NCBI GenBank assembly: GCA_963823515.1
Contig: CAWGMB010000001.1
Coordinates: 62,001-126,000 of the forward strand
Origin: Miltoncostaea sp963823515
GTDB taxonomy: Bacteria; Actinomycetota; Thermoleophilia; Miltoncostaeales; Miltoncostaeaceae
Length of the DNA: 64,000 nt
Direction: 5' to 3'
Part shown: positions 8,332-17,960 of the stretch, piece by piece
Layout of the letters: every line of letters begins with the position of its first letter
How positions within the stretch are numbered: the stretch's first letter is position 1
The notes under the pieces: model-generated
The model's input: the letters and a program-made list of their open reading frames with translations, nothing else
Told to the model about the DNA's origin: nothing
Database searches by the model: none
Translations under genes and position numbers: made by a program

Positions 8332-9012
8332 ATGGCCCCACTCGCCGCGCCTCAGATGGTCGTCAACAGCCGGATGCTCTACACGAGCTGGATGCCCGCC
8401 GATCCCGAAGCGGCGGCCGCGCTCATTCCGGCGGGTGGTCCGCGCCCGGCCGGGCCCGTTTACATGAACCAGTATGTCGTCGACAGGGATGAGCAGACGT
8501 CCGGTTTCGGGGCCTACTCGCTGACGTACCTTGGACTCGACATCGCCGGGATGATGGACCCGCAGGGGGTGCTCCCCGCCCGCTACATGCTCTTCTACTT
8601 CAACTCGTCGGAGATCATGCGGGAATACACGGTGCGCGAGTACGACCTGCCCGCGGTCCCGGGATCGACGAGCCTGGAGGTCGGCGATGGCAGGGTGGTC
8701 GCAACGACCTCGCTGGACGGCGCGCCCGTCATCCGCACGGAGGCGGCCATCGGCTCGGACATCGCGATGGTCTTCACCGGCCAGCTCACCTATGTCCGGC
8801 AGATGGCGGGCCGGTTCATGGCGGGCAACTTCCCGTTCATCGCCGACATCGCCGACGGCCTCGAGGTCCGCTCGATCGAGTTCCTGGATCCGAGCCACCC
8901 CGTCTACGCCCTGCGACCCGCCGACCCGCTGCAGGTCGTGGTCGAGGGGTCCTTCTACTCGCCCGACGACTCCTTCGTCTACCCCGGTGGGGTCCAGGAG
9001 GTGAGTTTCTGA
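8332..9012 (+). CDS. acetoacetate decarboxylase-like protein
   Basis: A 226-residue protein resembling the acetoacetate decarboxylase superfamily. The N-terminus reads VVNSRMLYTSWMPADPEAAAALIP, then PVYMNQYVVDRDEQTSGFG, a pattern of beta strands as in that cone-shaped fold. I do not see the lysine pair that forms the Schiff base in the true decarboxylase, so it may be a non-decarboxylating relative. The start ATG at 8332 follows GAGGAGAAG. The palindrome at 8276-8287 probably controls it. Assignment to the superfamily is moderate; the gene itself is well supported by its Shine-Dalgarno and clean borders. Confidence 0.7.
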   Translation: MAPLAAPQMVVNSRMLYTSWMPADPEAAAALIPAGGPRPAGPVYMNQYVVDRDEQTSGFGAYSLTYLGLDIAGMMDPQGVLPARYMLFYFNSSEIMREYTVREYDLPAVPGSTSLEVGDGRVVATTSLDGAPVIRTEAAIGSDIAMVFTGQLTYVRQMAGRFMAGNFPFIADIADGLEVRSIEFLDPSHPVYALRPADPLQVVVEGSFYSPDDSFVYPGGVQEVSF

Positions 9013-9058
9013 CGGGCCGGCGCCGAGGGCTGCCGGACGAGGGCCGGGCCCCGGTCCA

Positions 9059-10075
9059 CTAGGGAGCGGGGGGCGCCGAGGTGCTCCGTATGGCCAGCGA
9101 CGTCGGCATCAGGGCGGTCGCCGGCGCCTCCCCGTGCTGCATCAGGGTCGCCAGCATGGCGCCGGCCAGCTCGCCCAGCGGGCGGTAGGGGACGAAGACC
9201 GATGTGAGGCCGAGGGCGGCGCTCTCGGGGAGGTCGTCGATGCCGGCGATCGAGATGTCCTCCGGCACCCGCAGGCCCATCCAGCGCACGGCCTCCAGCG
9301 CTCCGACGGCGAGCGCGTCGCTGAGCGCGAGGATCGCCGTCGCCCGGGGCGTCCGGCCGGCCACGACCCGGCCGGCCTCGACGCCGTCCCCGCGCACCGG
9401 CCCGACGGCGCGCTCCTCCTGGGCGCGCCCGGCGGGGCGGCTGTCGAAGCCCGCCGGGGTCCCGGCGACGAGGACCTCTACGGGGCCGGCGTCGTCCCAT
9501 CCGCGGCGGGCGCCCTCGAGGCGCTCGCCCGCGCCCGGCCAGGAGAGGATCGCCAGCCGGCGGTGGCCGAGCCCGGCCAGGTGCCGCGCCGCCTCGGCCG
9601 CGCCGGAGCCCACGTCGGCCCCCACCGCGCTCACGCCCGGCTGCGCCGGGGCGTCCACGCTCACGACCGGGCCGTGGAGCGCCGGTGCGATGGACGCGTC
9701 GCGCAGCAGCACCCACCCGTCCACCGCGGCGCCCCCCGCGCGCCCGGTGAGCAGCACGCTGACTCCGGCGAGGTCGCAGGCGTGAACCAGGCCGCGGGCC
9801 ACCAGGGCGGCGGACGGGTCGGCCAGCAGCGGCTCGGCCGCCCCGGCCGCCACCAGGGCGACGACGCCCGTGCGCCCCGAGGCGAGCGAGCGCGCAAGCG
9901 GGTTGGGCCCCGCGTACCCGAGCGCGGCCGCCGCGCTCAGCACCCGCTCTCGCGTGCTCGACGCGACCCTGTCCGGGTGGCTGAAGGAGTTGGAGACCGT
10001 CCACAGGGACACCGAGGCGAGTGCCGCGACGTCCTTCATGGTCGGGCCGCCGCGTGGTGAGCGCCGTCGGGCCAT
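9059..10075 (-). CDS. LacI family transcriptional regulator
   Basis: A 338-residue LacI-type repressor. The N-terminal helix-turn-helix is TMKDVAALASVSLWTVSNSF (residues 12-31), followed by the hinge helix (SSTRERVLSAAAALGY) and a periplasmic-binding-protein-like ligand domain ending in PEDISIAGIDDLPES and the usual LacI C-terminal section. Start at ATG 10075; an ATG at 10039 (MKDVAALA) is also possible. No sugar operon lies beside it, so its targets cannot be named. The ligand domain has an Ala/Gly-rich stretch but no break. Confidence 0.9.
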   Translation of the reverse strand: MARRRSPRGGPTMKDVAALASVSLWTVSNSFSHPDRVASSTRERVLSAAAALGYAGPNPLARSLASGRTGVVALVAAGAAEPLLADPSAALVARGLVHACDLAGVSVLLTGRAGGAAVDGWVLLRDASIAPALHGPVVSVDAPAQPGVSAVGADVGSGAAEAARHLAGLGHRRLAILSWPGAGERLEGARRGWDDAGPVEVLVAGTPAGFDSRPAGRAQEERAVGPVRGDGVEAGRVVAGRTPRATAILALSDALAVGALEAVRWMGLRVPEDISIAGIDDLPESAALGLTSVFVPYRPLGELAGAMLATLMQHGEAPATALMPTSLAIRSTSAPPAP

Positions 10076-10220
10076 GGGCGGCCCATTGTGACCGGTCGGC
10101 GGCCGCGCGGGGCGGAACCGGTCGGCTCGCTGCCGGGCCGTCGCATCCGATCCGATCGCCGCGGATGCGGCGGCGATCGGCGGCTACCGGATCAGCCCGA
10201 CCCGGGCGCCGCGGGGAGCC

Positions 10221-10394
10221 TCAGGCGAGGACGTCCAGGGCGGTGACGGTCTCGAGCAGGGCCTGCGAGCTCGCGGCCTGGCTCACCGCCTGCGTCGGCG
10301 ACGAGGTCGGCGCCGGGCGGGCGGAATCGAGGACCTTCGCCAGCAATGCCATCTGGACGGCGACGGGCGGACCGGATGTCGCGGATACGCTCAT
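10221..10394 (-). CDS. small YjfB-like putative motility protein
   Basis: A 57-residue protein opening MSVSATSGPPVAVQMALLAK and continuing VLDSA, then a Ser/Thr/Ala-rich middle and a helical end (LLETVTALDVLA). The segment VQMALLAKVLDSA matches the pattern of the YjfB putative-motility family (short variable N-terminus, then xQxAVLKKxLD). Function in that family is not established. Upstream is a candidate flagellar-sigma promoter, which supports a motility link. No Shine-Dalgarno is seen and the promoter spacing suggests a leaderless mRNA. No flagellar gene lies in this window. Confidence 0.5.
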   Translation of the reverse strand: MSVSATSGPPVAVQMALLAKVLDSARPAPTSSPTQAVSQAASSQALLETVTALDVLA

Positions 10395-10401
10395 GCCTGT
10401 G

Positions 10402-10428
10402 AGATCGGCTCCGCGACAGGGGTACTTG
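10402..10428 (-). promoter_or_regulatory. candidate sigma-28 (FliA-type) promoter
   Basis: On the minus strand CAAG, 15 bases, then GCCGATCT, ending 7 bases before the ATG of the YjfB-like gene. The known consensus is TAAA-N15-GCCGATAA, so the -10 half matches at six of eight positions and the -35 half is weak. Confidence 0.35.
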
Positions 10429-10575
10429 AGCCCAAGGGGACGCGGGCGCGGAGGCGAAGACGTGTGCGTTCCGCACCAGACGGGCTACGGTATGACCACA
10501 TCACCAGGCGGGCGCGGCGCAAAGAAGGCGCCCGGCGTCCATGTGCCCCCGCCTCCCATTTGAAGGAATCGTCAA

Positions 10576-11964
<1,389 letters not shown>

Positions 11965-11987
11965 TCGGCCCCCTCGCCACCTCACGG

Positions 11988-12016
11988 TTGGCCTCATGCG
12001 TCGTCTGGCATACGAT
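11988..12016 (+). promoter_or_regulatory. sigma-70-like promoter of the DUF6941 gene
   Basis: TTGGCC, a 17-base spacer and TACGAT. Each hexamer matches the consensus at four of six positions with ideal spacing. Transcription would start about 60 bases before the small leader ORF at 12082. Confidence 0.45.
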
Positions 12017-12081
12017 CCCGCCAGTTCGTGCGTCCTTGCGCCAATCGCGCGCCTCGTGGTCGAGACAGGGGGACACGCATC

Positions 12082-12132
12082 ATGGGTCACCCGATTGTGA
12101 GTCTTCAGCTCCCGATCCGGTCGCGCCCATGA
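12082..12132 (+). CDS. 16-codon leader ORF coupled to the next gene
   Basis: A mini-ORF (MGHPIVSLQLPIRSRP) with a strong Shine-Dalgarno (AGGGGGA, 8 bases upstream). Its stop overlaps the next start as ATGA. The downstream gene has no Shine-Dalgarno of its own, so ribosomes terminating here probably initiate it. The peptide itself has no recognisable function. Confidence 0.4.
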   Translation: MGHPIVSLQLPIRSRP

Positions 12133-12566
12133 CCGGGGACGAGGGATACCTCTGGAACGACCGGATCGGGCTCTCGAGCATCCTGCTCGCCGAGCGGGCG
12201 CAGGTCAGCGACGGCAAGCTCTACGTGATGGGCGGCGGGTTCGACTGCGTGCGCCACACGCTGCCGGTCGGGCTCGACGCGAGCCTCGCGCTGATCCTCG
12301 AGGTGCCGTGGGGCCTGCTGGAGACGCCGTACCGCGTACAGCTCGAGCTGGCCGACGCCGACGGGGCCGTGGCCGGCTTCCGCAAGCGCTTCGAGTTGGC
12401 GAGCAGCCCCCCCGAGCGCTGGCGCCACGGGGTGCCCCTGACCGTCCCGCTCGTCTTCCCGGTCCGCGCGGAGCTCGACGAGCCGGGCCGCTACGCCGTG
12501 CGGTGCCTCATCGAAGGCGAGGAACGCGGCCGGGTGGCCTTCGAGGTGGAGCAGATCGCGGCGTAG
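12129..12566 (+). CDS. DUF6941-like protein
   Basis: A 145-residue soluble, probably beta-rich protein of unknown function. It has the hallmark of a family common in Actinobacteria and often listed as DUF6941: LAERAQVSDGKLYVMGGGFD near residues 20-39, a middle LILEVPWGLLETPYRVQLEL, and a C-terminal GRYAVRCLIEGEERGRVAFE. The family name is recalled, not searched. The start ATG at 12129 overlaps the stop of the leader ORF at 12082-12132 and lacks its own ribosome site. It converges on sigA, with a hairpin terminator between. Confidence 0.8.
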   Translation: MTGDEGYLWNDRIGLSSILLAERAQVSDGKLYVMGGGFDCVRHTLPVGLDASLALILEVPWGLLETPYRVQLELADADGAVAGFRKRFELASSPPERWRHGVPLTVPLVFPVRAELDEPGRYAVRCLIEGEERGRVAFEVEQIAA

Positions 12567-12610
12567 GGCTGAGTGAGACCACCCCGCCAGGGGTGGGTCG
12601 TTCAACGGCC

Positions 12611-12641
12611 GCCCTGGGGGCCCCAAGAGGGCCCCCAGGGC
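12611..12641. terminator. bidirectional hairpin terminator
   Basis: A perfect 13-bp stem, GCCCTGGGGGCCC and its complement, with loop CAAGA. It lies between the convergent DUF6941-like gene and sigA. No T-tract is present, which is usual for such GC-rich terminators. Confidence 0.65.
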
Positions 12642-12651
12642 GCAGGCTCGA

Positions 12652-13683
12652 CTACCTCAGCGCGAGCGCGGAGTCCGAGTTGCGGAGGCGCTCGATGGCG
12701 AGGGCCTCGATCTGACGGATGCGCTCGCGGGTGACGCCGTGGCGCTTGCCGAGGACGTCGAGGGTGACGGGCTCCTCGCCGCCGAGGCCGTAGCGCGACA
12801 CGATGACGCCGCGCTCGCGCTCGGTGAGCTCGCCGAGGAGGTTCATCAGGGCCTCCTCGCGCAGGACCTGACCGGTCTCGTGCTCCGGGTCGAGGGCCTG
12901 GTCGTCGGTGAGCAGCGCGCCGAACTCGGTCTCGCTGTCGCCGACCGGCGAGTTGAGCGACGCCGAGGCGGCGGGCAGCTCGCGCAGCTCCTCCACCTCG
13001 GAGGCCGTCATGCCGAGGGCCTCGCCGAGCTCCTCGAGCGTGGGCTCGCGGCCCAGCGAGCCCACCAGGGACCGCTCGGCGCGGGCGAGCTTGGAGATCT
13101 TCTCCACCACGTGCACGGGGATGCGGATGGTGCGGCCGTCGTTGGCGAGGCCGCGCTGGATGGCCTGGCGGATCCACCAGGTCGCGTAGGTCGAGAACTT
13201 GAAGCCGCGGCGCCAGTCGAACTTCTCGACCGCGCGCACCAGGCCGAGGGTGCCCTCCTGGATCAGGTCGAGGAACGGCAGCCCGCGGTTGCGGTAGTTC
13301 TTGGCGATGGAGACCACCAGACGCAGGTTGGCGGCGATCATGTGGTCGCGGGCGGCGGCGTCGCCCTTCTCCACGCGCTTTGCCAGTCGCATCTCGTCGG
13401 CGGCGGTCAGCAGCGGGACCTTGCCGATCTCGCGCAGGTACAGGGCGAGGCTGTCGCCGAGCGCGGGCATCTGGACGCCCATGCGCAGCGGAGGAGGCGC
13501 CTGGGCGGCGAGGCGGCGGCGCGCCTCGGCCTCATCGACCAGCTCGACGCCGGCCTCCTCCAGCTCGGTGATCGCGGCCTCGACCGCGGCCGGCCCGCGC
13601 CCCGCCTCCTCGAGAACCTCCGCGACCTCCTCCATGGACAGGAAGCCGAGAACCTCACCTCGTGCCAGGAGCTCCTGGGGCAC
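12652..13683 (-). CDS. sigA: primary RNA polymerase sigma factor (RpoD/SigA)
   Basis: A 343-residue sigma-70 factor with all regions. A short 1.1-like domain is at 1-65, region 1.2 at about 77-108 (DSLALYLREIGKVPLL), and region 2 at 111-180, including GLPFLDLIQEGTLGLVRAVEKF-type core binding and FKFSTYATWWIRQAIQR for -10 recognition and melting. Regions 3 and 4 follow, ending in the helix-turn-helix GVTRERIRQIEALAIERLRN. The complete 1.2-2-3-4 set indicates a housekeeping or closely related group 2 sigma. GTG 13683 is the first possible start in the frame and has no clear Shine-Dalgarno. murI lies upstream on the same strand with a 213-base gap. Confidence 0.95.
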   Translation of the reverse strand: MPQELLARGEVLGFLSMEEVAEVLEEAGRGPAAVEAAITELEEAGVELVDEAEARRRLAAQAPPPLRMGVQMPALGDSLALYLREIGKVPLLTAADEMRLAKRVEKGDAAARDHMIAANLRLVVSIAKNYRNRGLPFLDLIQEGTLGLVRAVEKFDWRRGFKFSTYATWWIRQAIQRGLANDGRTIRIPVHVVEKISKLARAERSLVGSLGREPTLEELGEALGMTASEVEELRELPAASASLNSPVGDSETEFGALLTDDQALDPEHETGQVLREEALMNLLGELTERERGVIVSRYGLGGEEPVTLDVLGKRHGVTRERIRQIEALAIERLRNSDSALALR

Positions 13684-13896
13684 GATCTCTGACCCGCCGC
13701 TGATGCCGACTGGAATGACTGCCTCCTCGCTGGTGACCGACCGACAAGAGTAGGGACTTTCCCCCTCTCATACGAGGACGACTTGTCGCGGTCGTTGACG
13801 CCATCCGTCACCGGGTACGGATCTGGTGGCTCTGACAGGCGTCGCGGGCCGGTCTCGCCCCACGATCTCATCGCTCCGCCGGCCGGCTCTCCGCCC

Positions 13897-14766
13897 TCAG
13901 GAAGGCGTGGGCGTGGTGCTTCCGGGCCCGGGTGGAGCGGGCCGCGCGCCGGGCGCCGGCGGGGGGAGGTCGATGACCTCGACCTCGTCGAGCGGCATCT
14001 GCAGGAACCGCCCGGCCAGCTCCCGGAAGGCCTCGGGGTCGCCGGTGCACGCGAAGCGCCGCCACCCCTCGGCGCCCGGGGGTCGGCGCAGCCGCTTGCG
14101 GTCGAGGGTCTCGGTCACCTCCCGGGCGATCTCGCTGCGGCCGTCGATCAGGGTCACGCCGGGCAGCGCGCGCCGCAGCAGGCGCTCGATCATCGGGAAG
14201 TGGGTACAGCCGAGGATCGCCGTGTCGACGCCCGCCGCGGTGAGCTGGGCGGCGCACTCGGTCACCTGGGCGACCACCCCGTCGTCGATCGCCCGCCCGC
14301 TCTGGATCACCGGCGCGAGGCCCGGGCAGGCGACCGCGGTGAGGACGACGCCTGCGTCGTGCGAGGCGACGGTTCGCGCGTACGACCCCGAGCGAACGGT
14401 GGCCTGTGTGGCGAGAAGCCCGACGCGCCGGTTGTGCGTCGCGCGGACGGCCGCGCGCACCTCCGGCTGGATCACGCCGATCACCGGCGTGCCGAGCTCC
14501 CGCTGGAGGGCCGGGAGCGCCACCGCGGTGGCCGTGTTGCAGGCCACGACGATCAGCTTCACGCCCCGCGCGACGAGCCAGGCGCCGATGGCGAGCGACC
14601 GCGCGCGGACCTCGGCCGGCGCGCGGTCGCCGTAGGGGAAGAAGGCCGTGTCCCCCACGTAGGTGAAGTCCTCGGCCGGCAGGGCCGCGATGCACTCGTC
14701 GAGCACCGTGAGCCCGCCGACGCCCGAGTCGAAGACTCCGATCGCCTGGCCGGGGTCGAGTGGCAT
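13897..14766 (-). CDS. murI: glutamate racemase
   Basis: A 289-residue cytosolic racemase converting L- to D-glutamate for peptidoglycan. Both catalytic cysteines are present, C76 in VACNTATA and C187 in LGCTHFP. The substrate-binding N-terminus FDSGVGGLTVL (residues 12-22) and VGDTAFFPYG are also intact. The C-terminal 20 residues are Pro-rich and not part of the fold. The start ATG at 14766 has a TATCGT hexamer six bases upstream, plus a CTGACA 19 bases before that, so the mRNA is probably leaderless. It is divergent from a GNAT gene. Confidence 0.96.
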   Translation of the reverse strand: MPLDPGQAIGVFDSGVGGLTVLDECIAALPAEDFTYVGDTAFFPYGDRAPAEVRARSLAIGAWLVARGVKLIVVACNTATAVALPALQRELGTPVIGVIQPEVRAAVRATHNRRVGLLATQATVRSGSYARTVASHDAGVVLTAVACPGLAPVIQSGRAIDDGVVAQVTECAAQLTAAGVDTAILGCTHFPMIERLLRRALPGVTLIDGRSEIAREVTETLDRKRLRRPPGAEGWRRFACTGDPEAFRELAGRFLQMPLDEVEVIDLPPPAPGARPAPPGPGSTTPTPS

Positions 14767-14772
14767 GGGCTC

Positions 14773-14803
14773 ACGATATCCACCGCCCGGGCGTTCCTGT
14801 CAG
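14773..14803 (-). promoter_or_regulatory. murI promoter, leaderless
   Basis: CTGACA (five of six to TTGACA), a 19-base spacer and TATCGT, ending six bases before the murI ATG. This is the best -35/-10 pair among the leaderless candidates in the window, though the spacer is long. Confidence 0.45.
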
Positions 14804-14872
14804 GGGTTTCCCGCACCGTGGGGAAGGCCGCGCCCCGACGCGCGTCCCGGCGGGCGGGGAGAAGCTGAGTCG

Positions 14873-15361
14873 ATGGAGACCACCACGACCATGCGTACCG
14901 GGGAGCCGGCTGACGCCGAGACCATCGCCGAACTGATCCGGCGCGAGAACCACCGCTCGGCCGATGTCGAGGCCATCGCCGTGAGCCTCGCCACCGCGCC
15001 GAGCATCGTCGCCCTGGAGGGGGACGAGATGGTGGCCTTCTTCTACGGGCGCCCCTTCGCCCCCGACATCGTCGAGATGCAGAACATGCTGATCGCCGCG
15101 AGCCATCGGCGCCGCGGCCTCGGGCGGGCGATGGTGGCGCGCATCGAGGACGACATGCGCGCGGCCGGCTACCGGGCGGCGATCGGGGCCAACTCGATCC
15201 TGCACCGCGGCAGCACGCCCGAGCGGTGCATGGCCGCCCGCGCCTTCTGGGTGCGCATGGGTTGGCGCATCCTGCTCGCCACGGGCGGCTCGGTGGTCCT
15301 CGTGCGATGGCTCGGGCCGGGCGCGCAGCCGAGCGCGGACGGGCCGGGGCACCCGGAGTGA
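14873..15361 (+). CDS. GNAT family N-acetyltransferase
   Basis: A 162-residue acetyl-CoA-dependent acetyltransferase. Motif A, which binds the CoA pyrophosphate, is in MLIAASHRRRGLGRAMVARI near residues 72-91. The flanking strands EGDEMVAFFYGRPF and the late FWVRMGWRI complete the fold. The start ATG at 14873 follows GGGGAG about 11 bases upstream; an internal ATG six codons on is an alternative. The acceptor is unknown. The gene stands alone, divergent from murI. Confidence 0.85.
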   Translation: METTTTMRTGEPADAETIAELIRRENHRSADVEAIAVSLATAPSIVALEGDEMVAFFYGRPFAPDIVEMQNMLIAASHRRRGLGRAMVARIEDDMRAAGYRAAIGANSILHRGSTPERCMAARAFWVRMGWRILLATGGSVVLVRWLGPGAQPSADGPGHPE

Positions 15362-15566
15362 GGGCTCGAGGGGCGCTGCGCGCCGACCGGCGGGCGTGGC
15401 CTCGGCGCGGCCGTCCGGCAAGGGCGAACGAGGCCGACCGCCTCGACGCTCACGTCCGGACGGGTCGTGCCGATGGCCGCGACATGCCCCGTGGCCCGCG
15501 CCCCACCCTCGCCCGCGCCGCCGGCCCCCTGCGCGCCGACTGCCGCTCGCGTGGGAGGCGGCGATC

Positions 15567-17159
15567 GTGAGCCGGGCCCGCCGCCGCGCGCTCGGCGCCG
15601 CGGGCGCCGCCGTGGCGGGGGTCGTCGCGTACGATCTCACCCAGCGCCGGCACGCGATCCTGCGCAACTTCCCCATCGTCGGGCACCTGCGCTACGTGCT
15701 CGAGGCCTTCGGGCCGGAGCTGCGCCAGTACATCGTCACGGGCAACGACGACGAGCGGCCCTTTTCGCGCAACCAGCGCCGCTGGGTCTACGCGACGGCC
15801 AAGCGCCAGGATCCGTACTTCGGCTTCGGCTCGGACGTCGACTGGACGCGCCATCCCGGCCACGTCCTCATCAAGCAGGCGGCCTTCCCCCATCCGCCGC
15901 CCGCGGCCGGCGAGCCCGAGGGGTGGCCCGTGCCGTGCGCCAAGGTCCTCGGCGCGGGCAACGGGCGCCGCCACGCCTTCCGCCCCGACTCGGTCGTCAA
16001 CCTCTCGGGGATGAGCTTCGGCGCGCTCGGGGCCCACGCGGTGGAGGCGATGGACCGAGGTTGCCTCCTCGCCGGGTGCCTCCACAACACCGGCGAGGGC
16101 GGCCTGAGCGTGCACCACCAGCACGGCGCCGGACTGGTGCTCCAGATCGGCACCGCCTACTTCGGCTGCCGGGACGCCCAGGGGCGGTTCAGCCTGCCGG
16201 CGCTGATGGAGCTCGTGCAGGCGAACCCCGTGCGGGCGATCGAGATCAAGCTGAGCCAGGGCGCCAAGCCCGGCGTCGGCGGGATGTTGCCGGGGTCCAA
16301 GGTGACGCCCGAGATCGCCGCCGCGCGCGGCGTGCCCGTGGGGCGCGACTGCGAGAGCCCGTCCGTGCACTCCGAGTTCCACGGTGTCGCCGGGCTGATC
16401 GAGTTCGTCGAGCGGATCGCCGACGCCACCGGGCTGCCGGTGGGCATCAAGTCGGCCGTGGGGGAGATCGGATTCTGGCAGGAGCTCGCCCAGCGGATGG
16501 ATCAGGAACGCGCGGGGCCGGACTTCATCACGCTCGACGGCGGCGAGGGCGGCACCGGCGCGGGGCCGCTGGTCTTCACCGACCACGTCGCCCTGCCGCT
16601 GCGCATCGCGCTGGCCCGGGTCTACCGGCTGTTCGCCGCCACGGGTGCGGCCGACCGCACCGTCTTCGTCGGATCGGGCCTGCTCGGGCTGCCGGCGAAC
16701 GCGCTGCTGGCCTTCGCGATGGGGTGCGACATGGTCAACGTCGGCCGCGAGGCGATGCTCGCCATCGGCTGCATCCAGGCGCAGCGCTGCCACACCGGGC
16801 GCTGCCCGACGGGCATCACCACGCACTCGCCGTGGCTGCAGCGCGGGCTCGACCCCGACCGCTCCTCGGTCCGGCTGGGCAACTACGTCATGGGCCTGCG
16901 GGCGGAGCTGCTGCGCCTCGCGCGCACCTGCGGCGAGCCCCACCCGGCCCTCGTGACGCTCGACCACCTCGAGCTGATGGAGGGCAACCGGTCGATTCCG
17001 GCCGCCGAGCGCTTCGGCTACCGCAACGGCTGGGGCCTGCCAGGCGAGGCCGAGTGCGCGGCGCTACCGGCCATCATGCGGGAGCTCGCCGAGACGCGCC
17101 CCGACGCGCGCGAGCGCGAGACCTCCACCGCACCGGGGGAGCCGCCCGCCTTCCCCTAG
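15567..17159 (+). CDS. FMN-binding glutamate synthase (GltB-like) domain protein
   Basis: A 530-residue protein made only of the central and FMN-binding domains of glutamate synthase large subunit, with no glutaminase domain. An N-terminal hydrophobic anchor lies at about residues 8-25 (ALGAAGAAVAGVVAYDL). FMN-domain landmarks are GEGGLSVHH, IEIKLSQGAKPGVGG, FITLDGGEGGTGAGP and CIQAQRCHTGRCPTGI, whose cysteines bind the iron-sulfur cluster in true glutamate synthases. The GTG at 15567 is chosen because GGAGG lies 8 bases upstream; the frame is open further up but without homologous sequence. Stand-alone forms are widespread and their reaction is uncertain. Upstream 15362-15566 holds no gene. 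Confidence 0.9.
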   Translation: MSRARRRALGAAGAAVAGVVAYDLTQRRHAILRNFPIVGHLRYVLEAFGPELRQYIVTGNDDERPFSRNQRRWVYATAKRQDPYFGFGSDVDWTRHPGHVLIKQAAFPHPPPAAGEPEGWPVPCAKVLGAGNGRRHAFRPDSVVNLSGMSFGALGAHAVEAMDRGCLLAGCLHNTGEGGLSVHHQHGAGLVLQIGTAYFGCRDAQGRFSLPALMELVQANPVRAIEIKLSQGAKPGVGGMLPGSKVTPEIAAARGVPVGRDCESPSVHSEFHGVAGLIEFVERIADATGLPVGIKSAVGEIGFWQELAQRMDQERAGPDFITLDGGEGGTGAGPLVFTDHVALPLRIALARVYRLFAATGAADRTVFVGSGLLGLPANALLAFAMGCDMVNVGREAMLAIGCIQAQRCHTGRCPTGITTHSPWLQRGLDPDRSSVRLGNYVMGLRAELLRLARTCGEPHPALVTLDHLELMEGNRSIPAAERFGYRNGWGLPGEAECAALPAIMRELAETRPDARERETSTAPGEPPAFP

Positions 17160-17160
17160 C

Positions 17161-17245
17161 GTCCTGATCCAGAGGTTCACCGGCAGATCCGGCCGCCTCG
17201 CGGGGGATTCGCCCGTGCGCCGCACACCGACTCCTGAATCAGGAC
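17161..17245. repeat. imperfect inverted repeat with a nested palindrome
   Basis: GTCCTGATCCAG at 17161-17172 and CTGAATCAGGAC at 17234-17245 are inverted repeats with one mismatch, separated by 61 bases. The right copy lies in a perfect 13-base palindrome, TCCTGAATCAGGA (17232-17244). The pair sits between two convergent genes and could be a termination structure or a protein-binding pair. Confidence 0.4.
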
Positions 17246-17262
17246 ACCAGCGTCCCGGGCCG

Positions 17263-17709
17263 CTACCCGGCCTCGTCGGTGTCCTTCAGCTCGGCGAGGG
17301 CCCTCAGGATGTCGAGCGTCGAGAGCAGGCCCACCGGGCGCCCGGAGCCCTTCGCGACCACCACGAGGTGGGGGATCCGCGACTCGTGCATCTGACGCAC
17401 GGCCTCGGCGAGCGGGGCGTCGGCCGTCACGCTCTGCAGCTCCGTGGTGACCAGCTCCGCCACGGAGGCGGGGGGCGACGACGCGTCGAGGGCCGCCACC
17501 AGGTCGAGGGCCGACAGCAGGCCGATCAGCCGGTCGTCCTCGGCGGGGTCCTCGGGCACGTCCACCACGGCAAGGCAGTGGATGCGCTCGTCGGCCATCA
17601 ACTCGGCGGCCTCCTGCAGGGGCAGGTCCGGAGGGCACAGGCGAATCGGAGCGCTCATCACGTCGAGCACCCTCCATGCGGCGATCACCTTCTGCGGGTC
17701 GAGTGCCAT
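17263..17709 (-). CDS. CBS-domain-pair protein
   Basis: A 148-residue protein with two CBS motifs forming one Bateman module that senses adenine nucleotides or SAM. CBS1 spans about residues 13-70 (VMSAPIRLCPPDLPLQEAAE ... RLIGLLSALDL). CBS2 spans about 80-140 (TAELQSV-type start, MHESRIPHLVVV, GRPVGLLSTLDIL). No catalytic domain is attached, so it probably regulates a partner. The ATG at 17709 is used; six bases upstream is GATGAT, an imperfect version of the leaderless -10 found at other genes. The frame is open upstream without family sequence. Confidence 0.87.
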   Translation of the reverse strand: MALDPQKVIAAWRVLDVMSAPIRLCPPDLPLQEAAELMADERIHCLAVVDVPEDPAEDDRLIGLLSALDLVAALDASSPPASVAELVTTELQSVTADAPLAEAVRQMHESRIPHLVVVAKGSGRPVGLLSTLDILRALAELKDTDEAG

Positions 17710-17960
17710 GTGCCCATCATCCCACGGCCGGTGGATCGAACCGCGGGGGCGTCGCGGATGCCCCGTTCGGGAAGGGCGAAGGGCGGATCCGCGCGACCCC
17801 CGATTCGCGCCGTCGCCCCCGCGGTCGATCGGGTGGCCCGCCGGGGGTCTGGGCCCTCGACGCCGCACGACCGTGACCCATGCTCCGCGGCGTCCGGCCG
17901 GGGCGTGCATGATGACCACTGATCCCGTCGGTGGCGCGTCCGGCGACGGGAGGGGATCCC

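Noticed and set aside
17161..17245. Attachment site or transposon ends
   Set aside because: The inverted repeats flank no transposase and only 61 bases.
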